Assembly (NCBI RefSeq): GCF_946885885.1
Contig: NZ_CAMPHN010000030.1
Coordinates: 1 to 35,825, forward strand
Direction of reading: 5' to 3'
Length of the DNA: 35,825 nucleotides
From: an uncultured Pseudomonas sp.
GTDB taxonomy: Bacteria > Pseudomonadota > Gammaproteobacteria > Pseudomonadales > Pseudomonadaceae
The number at the start of each line of letters is the position of its first letter. The first letter of the stretch is position 1. The notes beneath the pieces are model-generated. The model did not search any database and was not told the origin of the DNA. It saw only the letters and a list, made by a program, of their open reading frames with translations. Shown piece after piece: positions 17,455 through 24,513 of this stretch. The position numbers and the translations under genes were made by a program.

Positions 17455-18081
17455 TCAGACCTCGCCGAAAGGCGATGGATCGCCGCAGCCCACGCGCACC
17501 ACCTCTGGCTCGTCGTCGACCAGGCTGACCACCGTGGACGCTTCCAACCCGCCGAAACCGCCATCGATGATCAGATCGACCTGATGCTCGAGCAGTTGCC
17601 GCATCTCGTAAGGGTCGCTCATCGGTAGCGTTTCGCCCGGCAAAATCAGCGTGACGCTCATCAAGGGCTCGCCAAGTTCGGCGAGCAGCGCCTGGGCGAT
17701 CGGATGGCTCGGCACGCGCAGGCCGATGGTGCGGCGTTTGGGATGCAGGACCATGCGCGGCACTTCGCGGGTGGCGTTGAGAATAAAGGTGTAAGGCCCT
17801 GGCGTATGGGTCTTCAACAAGCGGAAGGCACCGGTATCGACTTTAGCGAACAGGCTCAGCTGCGATAAATCGCGGCAGACCAGGGTGAAGTTATGTTTGT
17901 CGTCCAGTTGGCGCAAGCGCCGAATCCGCTCGACCGCGTTCTTGTCGCCGATACGGCAACCGAGCGCGTAGGACGAATCGGTGGGGTAAATCACCACGCC
18001 GCCGCCCCGAATGATTTCCACGGCCTGTTTTATCAGGCGCGACTGCGGGTTTTCCGGATGGATCTGGAAAAATTGGCTCAC
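17455..18081 (-). CDS. yciO: YciO-type Sua5/YrdC family protein
   Basis: Member of the threonylcarbamoyl-AMP synthase superfamily (TsaC/Sua5/YciO). Family motifs are GGVVIYPTDSSYALGC, RRLRQLDDKHNFTLVCRDLSQLS, GPYTFILNAT, RRTIGLRVPSHP and the IDGG near the C-terminus. The DKHNFTLVCRDLSQLS segment is typical of the YciO branch, whose role is less clear than that of TsaC, so it may not be the main tRNA t6A enzyme. A GTG at 18081 with AGGA upstream gives 208 residues. The frame extends into the neighbouring gene (to 18288) but that part is antisense-style shadow. It starts 13 bases after the PHP gene, in the same order as E. coli rnm-yciO. Confidence 0.9.
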   Translation of the reverse strand: MSQFFQIHPENPQSRLIKQAVEIIRGGGVVIYPTDSSYALGCRIGDKNAVERIRRLRQLDDKHNFTLVCRDLSQLSLFAKVDTGAFRLLKTHTPGPYTFILNATREVPRMVLHPKRRTIGLRVPSHPIAQALLAELGEPLMSVTLILPGETLPMSDPYEMRQLLEHQVDLIIDGGFGGLEASTVVSLVDDEPEVVRVGCGDPSPFGEV

Positions 18082-18094
18082 GCTTAATTCCTGT

Positions 18095-18958
18095 TCAGAT
18101 TGCGGTAGGCTGCCGGACATGTAGAAAACGCGCCCAAAGGGGCGACAGGTCTTCGGGAAGCGGGCGATACATGCCCAACTCCGACCAGTCGCCCGGTGCA
18201 TGGAAATCACTGCCGACACTTGCCAGCAGGCCGAATTCGCGTGCCAGAATCGCCAAGCCGCCGACCTGTTCAGCCGGCTGCATGCCATTGACCACCTCTA
18301 ACGCATGGCCGCCGGCCTGGGCGAAATCGGCGATAAGTTTGCGCCGCTTAGTACGAGTAAAGTCGTATTGCCACGGGTGCGCCAGACTGACCCAGGCCCC
18401 GGCTTGCAGCAAGGTGCCGATCGCCTGATCGAGCGCGGGCCAATGCTGTTTGACGTCGCCGAGCTTGCCCGAACCCAACCATTTGCGAAATGCCTCTGCA
18501 CGGTCTTTGACGTGCTCGGCACGCACCAGGAATTCGGCAAAATGCGGCCGCGCCGGCGCATTACCGCTGTCGCCCAACTCCTGCTGCACGGCCCGCGCGC
18601 CTTCCATCGCCCCCGGCATGCCCTTGGCTTCCAGACGCCTGGAGATTTCCGCGGCGCGTTGCCAGCGCCCTTCATGCAACGCGGCAATCGCTTGGCGCAA
18701 AGCCGGCGCCTCGGCGGCGAAGTCATAACCGAGCACATGAATGGTGGCGCCGCCCCAGGTACAGGACAACTCGATGCCGTTGACCAGCTGCATGCCCAGT
18801 GCATCGGCGGTCGAACGGGCCTCGTCGAGACCTTCGAGGGTGTCGTGGTCGGTCAAGGCCAGCAGCCGCACGCCGCGTTCATGGGCCCGAGCCACCAGCA
18901 CGGCGGGCGCCAAGGCACCATCGGAAGCGGTGCTGTGACAGTGCAGATCTACATCCAT
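18095..18958 (-). CDS. rnm: PHP-domain phosphoesterase, RNase AM / 3',5'-nucleoside bisphosphate phosphatase type
   Basis: Metal-dependent PHP phosphoesterase. Metal-binding motifs in order: DLHCHSTASDG at the N-terminus, LTDHDTLEGLDEA, NGIELSCTW, WVSLAHPWQY and SVGSDFHAPGDW. The length of 287 and layout match E. coli YciV/TrpH, shown to be RNase AM, a 5'-3' exonuclease that matures rRNA 5' ends and also removes phosphate from 3',5'-bisphosphonucleotides. The exact activity here is inferred by family. It heads an rnm-yciO unit. Its upstream region, shared with yciI, is occupied by element copy D, which may alter both promoters. Confidence 0.9.
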   Translation of the reverse strand: MDVDLHCHSTASDGALAPAVLVARAHERGVRLLALTDHDTLEGLDEARSTADALGMQLVNGIELSCTWGGATIHVLGYDFAAEAPALRQAIAALHEGRWQRAAEISRRLEAKGMPGAMEGARAVQQELGDSGNAPARPHFAEFLVRAEHVKDRAEAFRKWLGSGKLGDVKQHWPALDQAIGTLLQAGAWVSLAHPWQYDFTRTKRRKLIADFAQAGGHALEVVNGMQPAEQVGGLAILAREFGLLASVGSDFHAPGDWSELGMYRPLPEDLSPLWARFLHVRQPTAI

Positions 18959-19015
18959 AGGGAGCGTTTTCTCAATCGTATAGGCTGTTATTATGCCGCC
19001 CCGAGCGCACTCTAG

Positions 19016-19155
19016 CAGGCCGTTGAAAAATGTAGGCGAGGCAGCCGAGACAAGGCAAAAACAGGCGAGGAAGCGCAGTTTACGTGTTGTAAATGAGCAT
19101 TCCGAGCCTGTTTTTAACGCCGTATCGGCAACGTAGGTAGTTTTTCAACGGCCTG
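19016..19155 (+). mobile_element. MITE-like palindromic element, copy D (140 bp), CTAG duplication
   Basis: The ends are CAGGCCGTTGAAAAA and TTTTTCAACGGCCTG, flanked by perfect CTAG at 19012-19015 and 19156-19159. Same orientation and length as copy C, and nearly identical to it in sequence. It sits in the shared upstream region of the divergent genes rnm and yciI. Apart from it, 18959-19285 holds only the two short leader regions. Confidence 0.92.
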
Positions 19156-19285
19156 CTAGCTGCCGCTACCTGATAATTCCTCAATTACCTCGTGTTTGAC
19201 AGCCGCCGCGGCTTTTCTGCGCTACATTCTTTGCGCAGCAATGCCCCATGGCGACGCTGTTTGCGCCACCTCACCAAGGACTACC

Positions 19286-19585
19286 ATGCTCTACGCCATT
19301 ATCGCCACCGATGTCGCCAACTCGCTGGAAAACCGTCTGGCGGCACGTCCCGCCCATCTGGAGCGCCTGCAACGATTGAAAGACCAGGGTCGCCTGGTGC
19401 TCGCCGGCCCTCATCCTGCCGTCGACAGCAATGACCCCGGTCCGGCGGGCTTCTCCGGCAGTCTGATCGTCGCTGAGTTCGATTCGCTCGGTGCCGCGCA
19501 AATCTGGGCCGATGCCGACCCTTATCGCGCAGCCGGGGTTTACGCCTCGGTCGTGGTCAAACCGTTCAAGCTGGTTTTGCCCTAA
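19286..19585 (+). CDS. yciI: YciI-family protein
   Basis: Small ferredoxin-like alpha/beta-barrel protein of unknown function. 99 residues, starting [28 protein letters not shown] with a conserved histidine in RPAHLERL and the [25 protein letters not shown] segment that carries the conserved acidic residue. It ends [22 protein letters not shown], typical of YciI. AAGGA lies five bases before the ATG. In pseudomonads I would expect a septation protein A (YciB) gene near yciI. None is present here; the space upstream is taken by element copy D. Its TAA stop is within the CTAA target of copy E. Confidence 0.92.
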   Translation: MLYAIIATDVANSLENRLAARPAHLERLQRLKDQGRLVLAGPHPAVDSNDPGPAGFSGSLIVAEFDSLGAAQIWADADPYRAAGVYASVVVKPFKLVLP

Positions 19586-19817
19586 CAGGCCGTTGAAAAA
19601 CGTTGGCGACGACTGCATGGATGCAGGAGGTAGAGCGAAGCAGGAAGCCCGAGCCGAGGCAGCCAGCGCAATACCGATGGCGGCCCCGCAAAAGCAGGCG
19701 AAAAAGCGACTGGGGTCGCACTCGACTTTACGAGCTGTAAATGAGCATTTTGAGACACCGAGTCCCGGCCTGTTTTTAACGCCGCGATGGCAACGCAGGT
19801 AGTTTTTCAACAGCCTG
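19586..19817 (+). mobile_element. MITE-like palindromic element, copy E (232 bp, long form), CTAA duplication
   Basis: The ends are CAGGCCGTTGAAAAACGTTGG and GTAGTTTTTCAACAGCCTG, flanked by perfect CTAA at 19582-19585 and 19818-19821. It shares a central block with copy F (GCAATACCGATGGCGGCCCC, CGACTGGGGTCGCACTCGAC) that the short copies lack. It has two further insertions: about 60 bp near the left end (GACTGCATGGATGCAGGAGG...) and 14 bp in the right arm (ACACCGAGTCCCGG). It starts at the yciI stop codon and ends 81 bases before the start of the cpx operon's first gene, so little native upstream sequence remains there. Confidence 0.9.
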
Positions 19818-19898
19818 CTAAGCGTTCGGCCACCGGACAATCCCCCGTTCGGCGCCACTTCATCAGTTTCGCACCGCTTATCAAAAATAGGAGTTCCG

Positions 19899-20255
19899 AT
19901 GCGTCCAGGCCCGTTGTCGTTGCTAGTGATGGTATTGCTGTCGCCCTGCTGCCTGTTTGCCGAACAAGACCCGCAACCGCCTTTGAGCGAGGTCGCCGAA
20001 GCGCAGATGGAGGAACAACGGCTGATCGCCAGCGAGCAGCAACGCGAAGCCTTGAATGCCGAGACCCAGCGCCTGCGTCAGGACAATCAACGCCTCAAGT
20101 TGCAGCTGAAAACAGCCCAGGCCGCCACTCCTGAACGCCTGGTGAGCGAACAACAGATGTGGTTCGCGATTGGCGCCGGCAGCGCGATATCGGGTGTTCT
20201 GGTCGGGGCGCTGCTGCGTGGCGGCCGCCGTTCGCGCCGCGAATGGTTGAACTGA
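19899..20255 (+). CDS. Small membrane-anchored coiled-coil protein, hypothetical
   Basis: 118 residues: an N-terminal signal or membrane segment (GPLSLLVMVLLSPCCLFA), a polar coiled coil of about 60 residues (EAQMEEQRLIASEQQREALNAE then TQRLRQDNQRLKLQLKTA) and a C-terminal glycine-rich membrane segment (WFAIGAGSAISGVLVGALL) followed by a basic tail. The layout resembles a shortened version of the TIGR04211 SH3-and-anchor type. Orthologues in Pseudomonas are often mislabelled initiation factor 2; nothing supports that. AGGAG precedes the ATG. It ends eight bases before cpxR and is probably co-transcribed, so a role in envelope stress sensing is possible but unproven. Confidence 0.75.
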   Translation: MRPGPLSLLVMVLLSPCCLFAEQDPQPPLSEVAEAQMEEQRLIASEQQREALNAETQRLRQDNQRLKLQLKTAQAATPERLVSEQQMWFAIGAGSAISGVLVGALLRGGRRSRREWLN

Positions 20256-20263
20256 GACAGACC

Positions 20264-20941
20264 ATGAGCGCGTTGCTGTTAATCGATGACGACATAGAGC
20301 TGTGCGAGCTGCTGGTCAGCTGGCTCACCCAGGAAGGCTTCCAGGTCAGTACCTGCCACGACGGCCAGAGCGCCCGCCATGCGCTGATGCAGCAAACGCC
20401 CGATGCGGTGGTGCTGGATGTGATGCTGCCCGACGGCAGCGGCCTGGAACTGCTCAAACAACTGCGCAGCGATCACCCCGAACTGCCAGTGCTGATGCTC
20501 TCGGCCCGTGGCGAGCCGCTCGATCGTATTCTCGGTCTCGAGTTGGGTGCCGACGATTACCTGGCCAAGCCGTGCGACCCGCGCGAACTGACCGCCCGCT
20601 TGCGCGCCGTATTGCGCCGTAGCCTGCCGCCGCCCACCTCCAGCCAGGTGCAATTGGGGGATCTGTGTTTCAGCAAGGCGCGCAGCGTCGTCAGCTTCGG
20701 TGAGCAGGAGGTGCTGCTCACCCTGTCGGAAAGCCGGGTGCTTGCCGCCCTGCTCGAACGACCGGGCGAGCCGGTGGACAAACAAGTACTCGCACAACTG
20801 GCGCTGGGCCGCAAACTGACGCTTTACGATCGCAGCCTGGACATGCACGTCAGCAACCTGCGCAAGAAACTCGGGCCGCATCCCGACGGCCGCCCACGGA
20901 TCCTCGCCCTGCGCAGCCGCGGCTACTACTACAACAAGTGA
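20264..20941 (+). CDS. cpxR: Envelope-stress response regulator CpxR
   Basis: OmpR-family regulator of 225 residues. The receiver domain has acidic pocket D8-D9, phosphoacceptor D52 in VVLDVMLPDGSG and conserved K102 in DDYLAKP. The C-terminal winged helix (LTLSESRVLAALLERPGEPVDKQVLAQ, LYDRSLDMHVSNLRKKLGP, ILALRSRGYYY) binds DNA. The ATG at 20264 is preferred because it starts SALLLIDDD exactly at the receiver's first strand. It is the partner of cpxS downstream, with a CpxP/Spy-like gene between them, as in P. aeruginosa PA3204-PA3206, where CpxR activates mexAB-oprM. Confidence 0.93.
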   Translation: MSALLLIDDDIELCELLVSWLTQEGFQVSTCHDGQSARHALMQQTPDAVVLDVMLPDGSGLELLKQLRSDHPELPVLMLSARGEPLDRILGLELGADDYLAKPCDPRELTARLRAVLRRSLPPPTSSQVQLGDLCFSKARSVVSFGEQEVLLTLSESRVLAALLERPGEPVDKQVLAQLALGRKLTLYDRSLDMHVSNLRKKLGPHPDGRPRILALRSRGYYYNK

Positions 20942-21019
20942 CGCGTGTAATAGACGTGTGTAACAGGCGCGCGTAGCCGACCCTTAGCAGACACGCCAGT
21001 TGGCACATCCCGCCGAGTC

Positions 21020-21035
21020 TTTACTCAAGCTTTAC
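21020..21035 (-). promoter_or_regulatory. Candidate CpxR box upstream of the Spy/CpxP-like gene
   Basis: TTTAC-TCAAGC-TTTAC, which on the other strand is GTAAA-N6-GTAAA. The E. coli CpxR consensus is two GTAAA half-sites about five bases apart (4-8 allowed). The site lies 82 bases before the ATG of the Spy/CpxP-like gene, a classic Cpx target, and about 80 bases after cpxR. It would make the periplasmic gene, and perhaps cpxS beyond it, part of its own regulon. Confidence 0.7.
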
Positions 21036-21116
21036 CCTTGCCTGACAGCCTCTGACCTTGACCTCCCTAAACTGGGCTCATCCGGCATCGACCGGTTTCA
21101 GACAAGGAGATCCACC

Positions 21117-21533
21117 ATGCGCAAGACCCTTACCGCCCTGTTGCTCGCACTGACCCTGCCGACTCTGGCCATGGCCATGCCCGAAGGCGGCCCACGGCAT
21201 CACGATGGCCACCGGGAACATGGCCCACGCATGTTCAAAGAGCTCGACCTCAGCGAACAGCAGCGACGCGACATTCATAAATTGATGGGCGAGCAAATGA
21301 AAAGCCGCCACGACATCACCAAACGCTACCTGGAGAAACTGCCCGCGGCCGAGCAGAAGGCCATGCAGGACGAACTGAAGGCGGCCGACGAGCAGCGCCA
21401 GCAGAGCATCCGAGCCCTGCTCGACCCGCAGCAGCAGAAAGCGTTCGACGAGCACCAGAAGAAAATGCAGGAGCGCCGCGCCGAACGCGAAGCCTTCAAG
21501 GCCTGGAAAGCCGAACAAGCCAGCAAGAGTTAA
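21117..21533 (+). CDS. Spy/CpxP-like periplasmic protein
   Basis: 138 residues with a clear signal peptide (MRKTLTALLLALTLPTLAMA, cleavage near residue 20), a His-rich stretch (GGPRHHDGHREHGP) and then an all-helical, highly charged domain. That domain has the LTxxQ-like motif LDLSEQQRRDIHKLMG and a second degenerate copy around LLDPQQQKAFDEHQKKMQ. Spy and CpxP are periplasmic chaperones; CpxP also restrains the sensor kinase. Position between cpxR and cpxS supports that role. AAGGAG precedes the ATG by seven bases. A terminator follows it, so cpxS probably has its own promoter or relies on read-through. The His-rich leader could bind metal. Confidence 0.88.
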   Translation: MRKTLTALLLALTLPTLAMAMPEGGPRHHDGHREHGPRMFKELDLSEQQRRDIHKLMGEQMKSRHDITKRYLEKLPAAEQKAMQDELKAADEQRQQSIRALLDPQQQKAFDEHQKKMQERRAEREAFKAWKAEQASKS

Positions 21534-21542
21534 TATCCATCC

Positions 21543-21577
21543 GCCCCATCGGCCCACAGGCTCGATGGGGCTTTTTT
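21543..21577 (+). terminator. Rho-independent terminator after the Spy/CpxP-like gene
   Basis: GCCCCATCG (21543-21551) pairs perfectly with CGATGGGGC (21563-21571), followed by six T. It lies ten bases after the stop codon and separates the Spy-like gene from cpxS. The following 190 bases up to cpxS contain no gene and presumably its promoter. Confidence 0.92.
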
Positions 21578-21769
21578 AGTAACCCTTATCTGTTGTGGCC
21601 GCGATGCTTAACTCCTTGCCGTGATCTGGCACTCCGGCGATGCTTTCGCGTTGCACGCCAACCCGGATCGCCAGCGAGCCGGCGCCTACGCATGGCATCC
21701 GCCCTTCCCTGCTGTCAGCGTAGGCCGTGCAATAGGTGACAGGTACATAACCCTTTATAAGGAATCTCC

Positions 21770-23107
21770 GTGCGTTCACTGTTCTGGCGCATCTTCGCCA
21801 GCTTCTGGTTGGCCATCGCCCTGGTTGCCGGCTTGTCCCTGTTGCTGGGTCGCGCCATGAATCAGGACGCCTGGATTCTCAGTCGCCACCCGGCCGTCGA
21901 GGGCCTGGCCGAAGGTTGGACGCAGCGCTACGAGCAACTGGGCCCGCAGGCCGCGCAGGATTTCCTCGAACAGCGCAAAGCGCAGTTCCATATCAATGTG
22001 CAGGTCCTGAGCGATAACGGCCAACCCCTGGTGCGCGGTACTTTTCCGCCCCGCGCCGCCGCTTTCGAGGCCCGCGAGAGGAACCGTAAACGTCTGCCCT
22101 GGCGCCGTCTCAGTGCCGACTACAGCAGCCCGTCAAGCGGCGAGACCTATCTATTCATCTACCGTATTCCGCACCCGCAATTGGCCGCCTGGCATCGCGA
22201 CAGCCTGTTGTTGCCGCTCAGCGCCCTGGGCATCGCCCTGGTGGTGCTGACGCTGTTCAGCCTGCTGTTGACCTTGTCCATCACCCGCCCGCTGAATCGC
22301 CTGCGCGGCGCGGTACACGACCTGGGGCAAACCGCTTATCAGCAGAACAGCCTGGAGCGCCTGGCCACCCGCCGCGACGAACTGGGCGTGCTGGCGCGCG
22401 ACTTCAACCGTATGGGCGCGCGCCTGCAAGGATTGATCGGCAGCCAACGCCAGTTGCTGCGCGACGTCTCCCATGAATTGCGCTCGCCCTTGGCGCGCCT
22501 GCGCATCGCCCTGGCCCTGGCCGAACGCGCGGAACCGGCCGAGCGCGAAAAGCTCTGGCCGCGCCTGAACCAGGAGTGCAATCGTCTCGATGCCTTGATC
22601 GGCGAAATACTCGCCCTCGCCCGTCTGGATACCGACCTGGGCGCGGCGCAACCTATCGACCTGACGGCAATGCTGCACAAATTGCAGGAAGAGGCGCGGA
22701 TCGACGCGCCCGAACAACGACTGCAGATCGAAGCGCTACCCGACGCCAGCCTCAACGGCTGGCCGGACATGCTCCAGCGTGCCCTGGAAAACCTGCTGCG
22801 CAACGCCTTACGTTTCAACCCGCCCGGCCAACCGATCGAGCTCAGCGTAAGCCGCCAAGCCGACGAGCTGTGGCTGAACGTCCGCGATCATGGACCCGGC
22901 GTCGCCGAGGATTGCCTGACGCGCCTTGGCGAACCGTTTTTCCGCGCACCGGGACAGACCGCCACGGGCTATGGCCTGGGTCTGGCCATCGCGCGCCGCG
23001 CCGCCGAGCGGCATGGCGGCCGCCTGGAGTTGGGCAATCACCCCCTGGGCGGGTTCAACGCCCGCTTGTGTCTGCCCGTGAATGCGAGCGCTCAACCCGC
23101 TACGTGA
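21770..23107 (+). CDS. cpxS: Envelope-stress sensor histidine kinase CpxS/CpxA
   Basis: 445-residue membrane kinase. First transmembrane segment about 8-28 (FASFWLAIALVAGLSLLLG), periplasmic sensor domain to about 145, second membrane segment about 150-172 (LLPLSALGIALVVLTLFSLL), HAMP linker (RPLNRLRGAVHDLG), HisKA with phospho-histidine H235 in DVSHELRSPLARLRIAL, and HATPase with N-box NLLRNALRF, G1 DHGPGV and G2 GYGLGLAIA. The start is GTG with AAGGA six bases upstream. Partner of CpxR. Converges on the nitroreductase gene, with about 50 bases between stops. Confidence 0.92.
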   Translation: MRSLFWRIFASFWLAIALVAGLSLLLGRAMNQDAWILSRHPAVEGLAEGWTQRYEQLGPQAAQDFLEQRKAQFHINVQVLSDNGQPLVRGTFPPRAAAFEARERNRKRLPWRRLSADYSSPSSGETYLFIYRIPHPQLAAWHRDSLLLPLSALGIALVVLTLFSLLLTLSITRPLNRLRGAVHDLGQTAYQQNSLERLATRRDELGVLARDFNRMGARLQGLIGSQRQLLRDVSHELRSPLARLRIALALAERAEPAEREKLWPRLNQECNRLDALIGEILALARLDTDLGAAQPIDLTAMLHKLQEEARIDAPEQRLQIEALPDASLNGWPDMLQRALENLLRNALRFNPPGQPIELSVSRQADELWLNVRDHGPGVAEDCLTRLGEPFFRAPGQTATGYGLGLAIARRAAERHGGRLELGNHPLGGFNARLCLPVNASAQPAT

Positions 23108-23156
23108 AAGGCAAGAGCGGGACCGCTCGCACTCGCCGCCGCACTCGCCGCCGCGC

Positions 23157-23726
23157 TTACAGGCCCGTCCAGGGGCTGACGAAATCATCCACCTGCTCGT
23201 CTGCGGGCGTACGCAGCTCGCGCTCCGGCGTACCCAGGTAGAGAAAACCGATGATCTGCTCGTTCTCGCGCAAACCCAGCCCCTTTGCCACCCGCGCGTT
23301 GTAGGCCAGCTCGCCGGTGCGCCAGACCGCGCCTATGCCTTGCACATGCGCGGCAAGCAGAATGCCGTGCGCCGCGCAGCCCGCGGCGATGATCTGCTCC
23401 TGGGCGGGAACCTTGAAGTGCTCCTGAATGGCCGCGATCACCACTATCAGTAAAGGCGCGCGCAGCGGCATCGCCCGTGCCTTGGTCAACGCCTGCTCGC
23501 TGGGCGCGTCCTGCCCCGCATCGACCGACAGCGCCTGGGCGAACAACTCGCCCAAGCGCTCGCGCGCAGCGCCCTCGACCGTGAGAAAACGCCAGGGACG
23601 CAAAAGCGCATGATCGGGCGCCCGCATCGCCGCGCGAAATAACAGCTCACGCTGAGCGGCATCCGGTGCGGGTTCGACCAAGCGCGGCGCGGAAACCCGG
23701 TTTAGCAGAGCATCGAGCGCATCCAT
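23157..23726 (-). CDS. YdjA-type nitroreductase family protein
   Basis: FMN-dependent oxidoreductase of the small nitroreductase family; natural substrate unknown. The 189-residue protein has the FMN-binding start SAPRLVEPAPD...RAAMRAPDHALLRPWRFLTV (usual R-A-P-S/D-H pattern), the central AAGCAAHGILLAAHVQGIGAVWRTGE helix and the C-terminal GFLYLGTPE strand. All are typical of YdjA/PnbA-like proteins. The ATG at 23726 has GGAG eight bases upstream. Apparently monocistronic. Confidence 0.9.
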   Translation of the reverse strand: MDALDALLNRVSAPRLVEPAPDAAQRELLFRAAMRAPDHALLRPWRFLTVEGAARERLGELFAQALSVDAGQDAPSEQALTKARAMPLRAPLLIVVIAAIQEHFKVPAQEQIIAAGCAAHGILLAAHVQGIGAVWRTGELAYNARVAKGLGLRENEQIIGFLYLGTPERELRTPADEQVDDFVSPWTGL

Positions 23727-23829
23727 CGGACATCTCCAAAAATAAATGAGGGGCAATTCTAAAGCAGTTTCTAAAGCAGTTGCCCGGCATCAGGAGACGC
23801 GCAATCGCGCTTTATCGATCACGGAGCCT

Positions 23830-24201
23830 TCAGGCCACGCGTTCCGGCTCGAGGCTCGGTTGCAATGGCGGCACCAAGGGCGGCAAACCGTGGGCACGGC
23901 GGGCATCGTCGCAACGCGGGTTATGTTCGCCATTGGCCCAGGACGCCTCGAATTCTCGGCAGGGGCTGGAGCGTTGCTCGTACAGGGTGCAACGCACGCC
24001 CTCACCCACCTCGCCGAGCAAGGCGACGCAACGCGCCGGCTTGTGCTCGGTGCCGCGCATGGCGACGCGGTGCGGAGTGATCAGCACCACTTGATCGTCG
24101 GGCACGCTGCCACCGGCCGACTGGCATTCACCCCAAAAGAAAGACACACGAAAATGCGCGCAGCAGGCGCCGCACGTAAGGCAAGGATTAGCGTTCGACA
24201 T
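23830..24201 (-). CDS. YkgJ-family cysteine cluster protein
   Basis: 123 residues with the CxxCxxCC cluster in CLTCGACCAHF at residues 7-14 and further cysteines at GECQS, ARCVALL, RCTLYE, SPCREF and PRCDDARR. This is the pattern of the YkgJ/UPF0153 proteins thought to bind zinc or an iron-sulfur cluster. Function unknown. The C-terminus (PPLVPPLQPSLEPE) is proline-rich and probably disordered. It lies between the nitroreductase and trkH and is read leftward; no operon partner is obvious. Confidence 0.88.
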   Translation of the reverse strand: MSNANPCLTCGACCAHFRVSFFWGECQSAGGSVPDDQVVLITPHRVAMRGTEHKPARCVALLGEVGEGVRCTLYEQRSSPCREFEASWANGEHNPRCDDARRAHGLPPLVPPLQPSLEPERVA

Positions 24202-24513
24202 GATTTAGAGGGCTCAGAAACCGGCAAGGGCCGGCACCTGGGGGGCTATTCTATGCTGCGCCAAGCGCTTGTAAAGCGGCCGGCAGGAAATCTTTTCAGC
24301 GGCCCCCGAAGCCCCGCGAACAGGCGCTCAGTGACCATTCCGGCAGCGCTCCGCAACCCACCCGATAGCGTCCTCGCAGTTGCCGGGCACTCGCCGGCAT
24401 TGGGGGTATTGGCGTCTATTACGCCCGCATGACGAGAGATTCCGCGGCTGTGCTTACGGTTCGTCGGCGGTTAGCTCTAGAATGGCGGCACTTTTTCCGC
24501 GGGAACCCAGTTA
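24202..24513. other. Intergenic region between ykgJ-type gene and trkH
   Basis: 312 bases, no gene seen. It should contain the two divergent promoters. A short GC hairpin (CCGGCAAGGGCCGG, 24221-24234) lies in the ykgJ leader. I could not identify a convincing -35/-10 pair or riboswitch. Confidence 0.4.

Noticed and set aside
17278..17628. 116-residue frame starting in element copy C
   Set aside because: It is the element's open frame running into the antisense of yciO; not supportable as a gene.
17271..19155. Composite transposon carrying yciO-rnm between copies C and D
   Set aside because: The inner genes keep chromosomal synteny and each copy has its own target site, so independent insertions are simpler.
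24202..24513. Riboswitch or leader RNA upstream of trkH
   Set aside because: No known riboswitch core or convincing conserved structure could be identified by eye.
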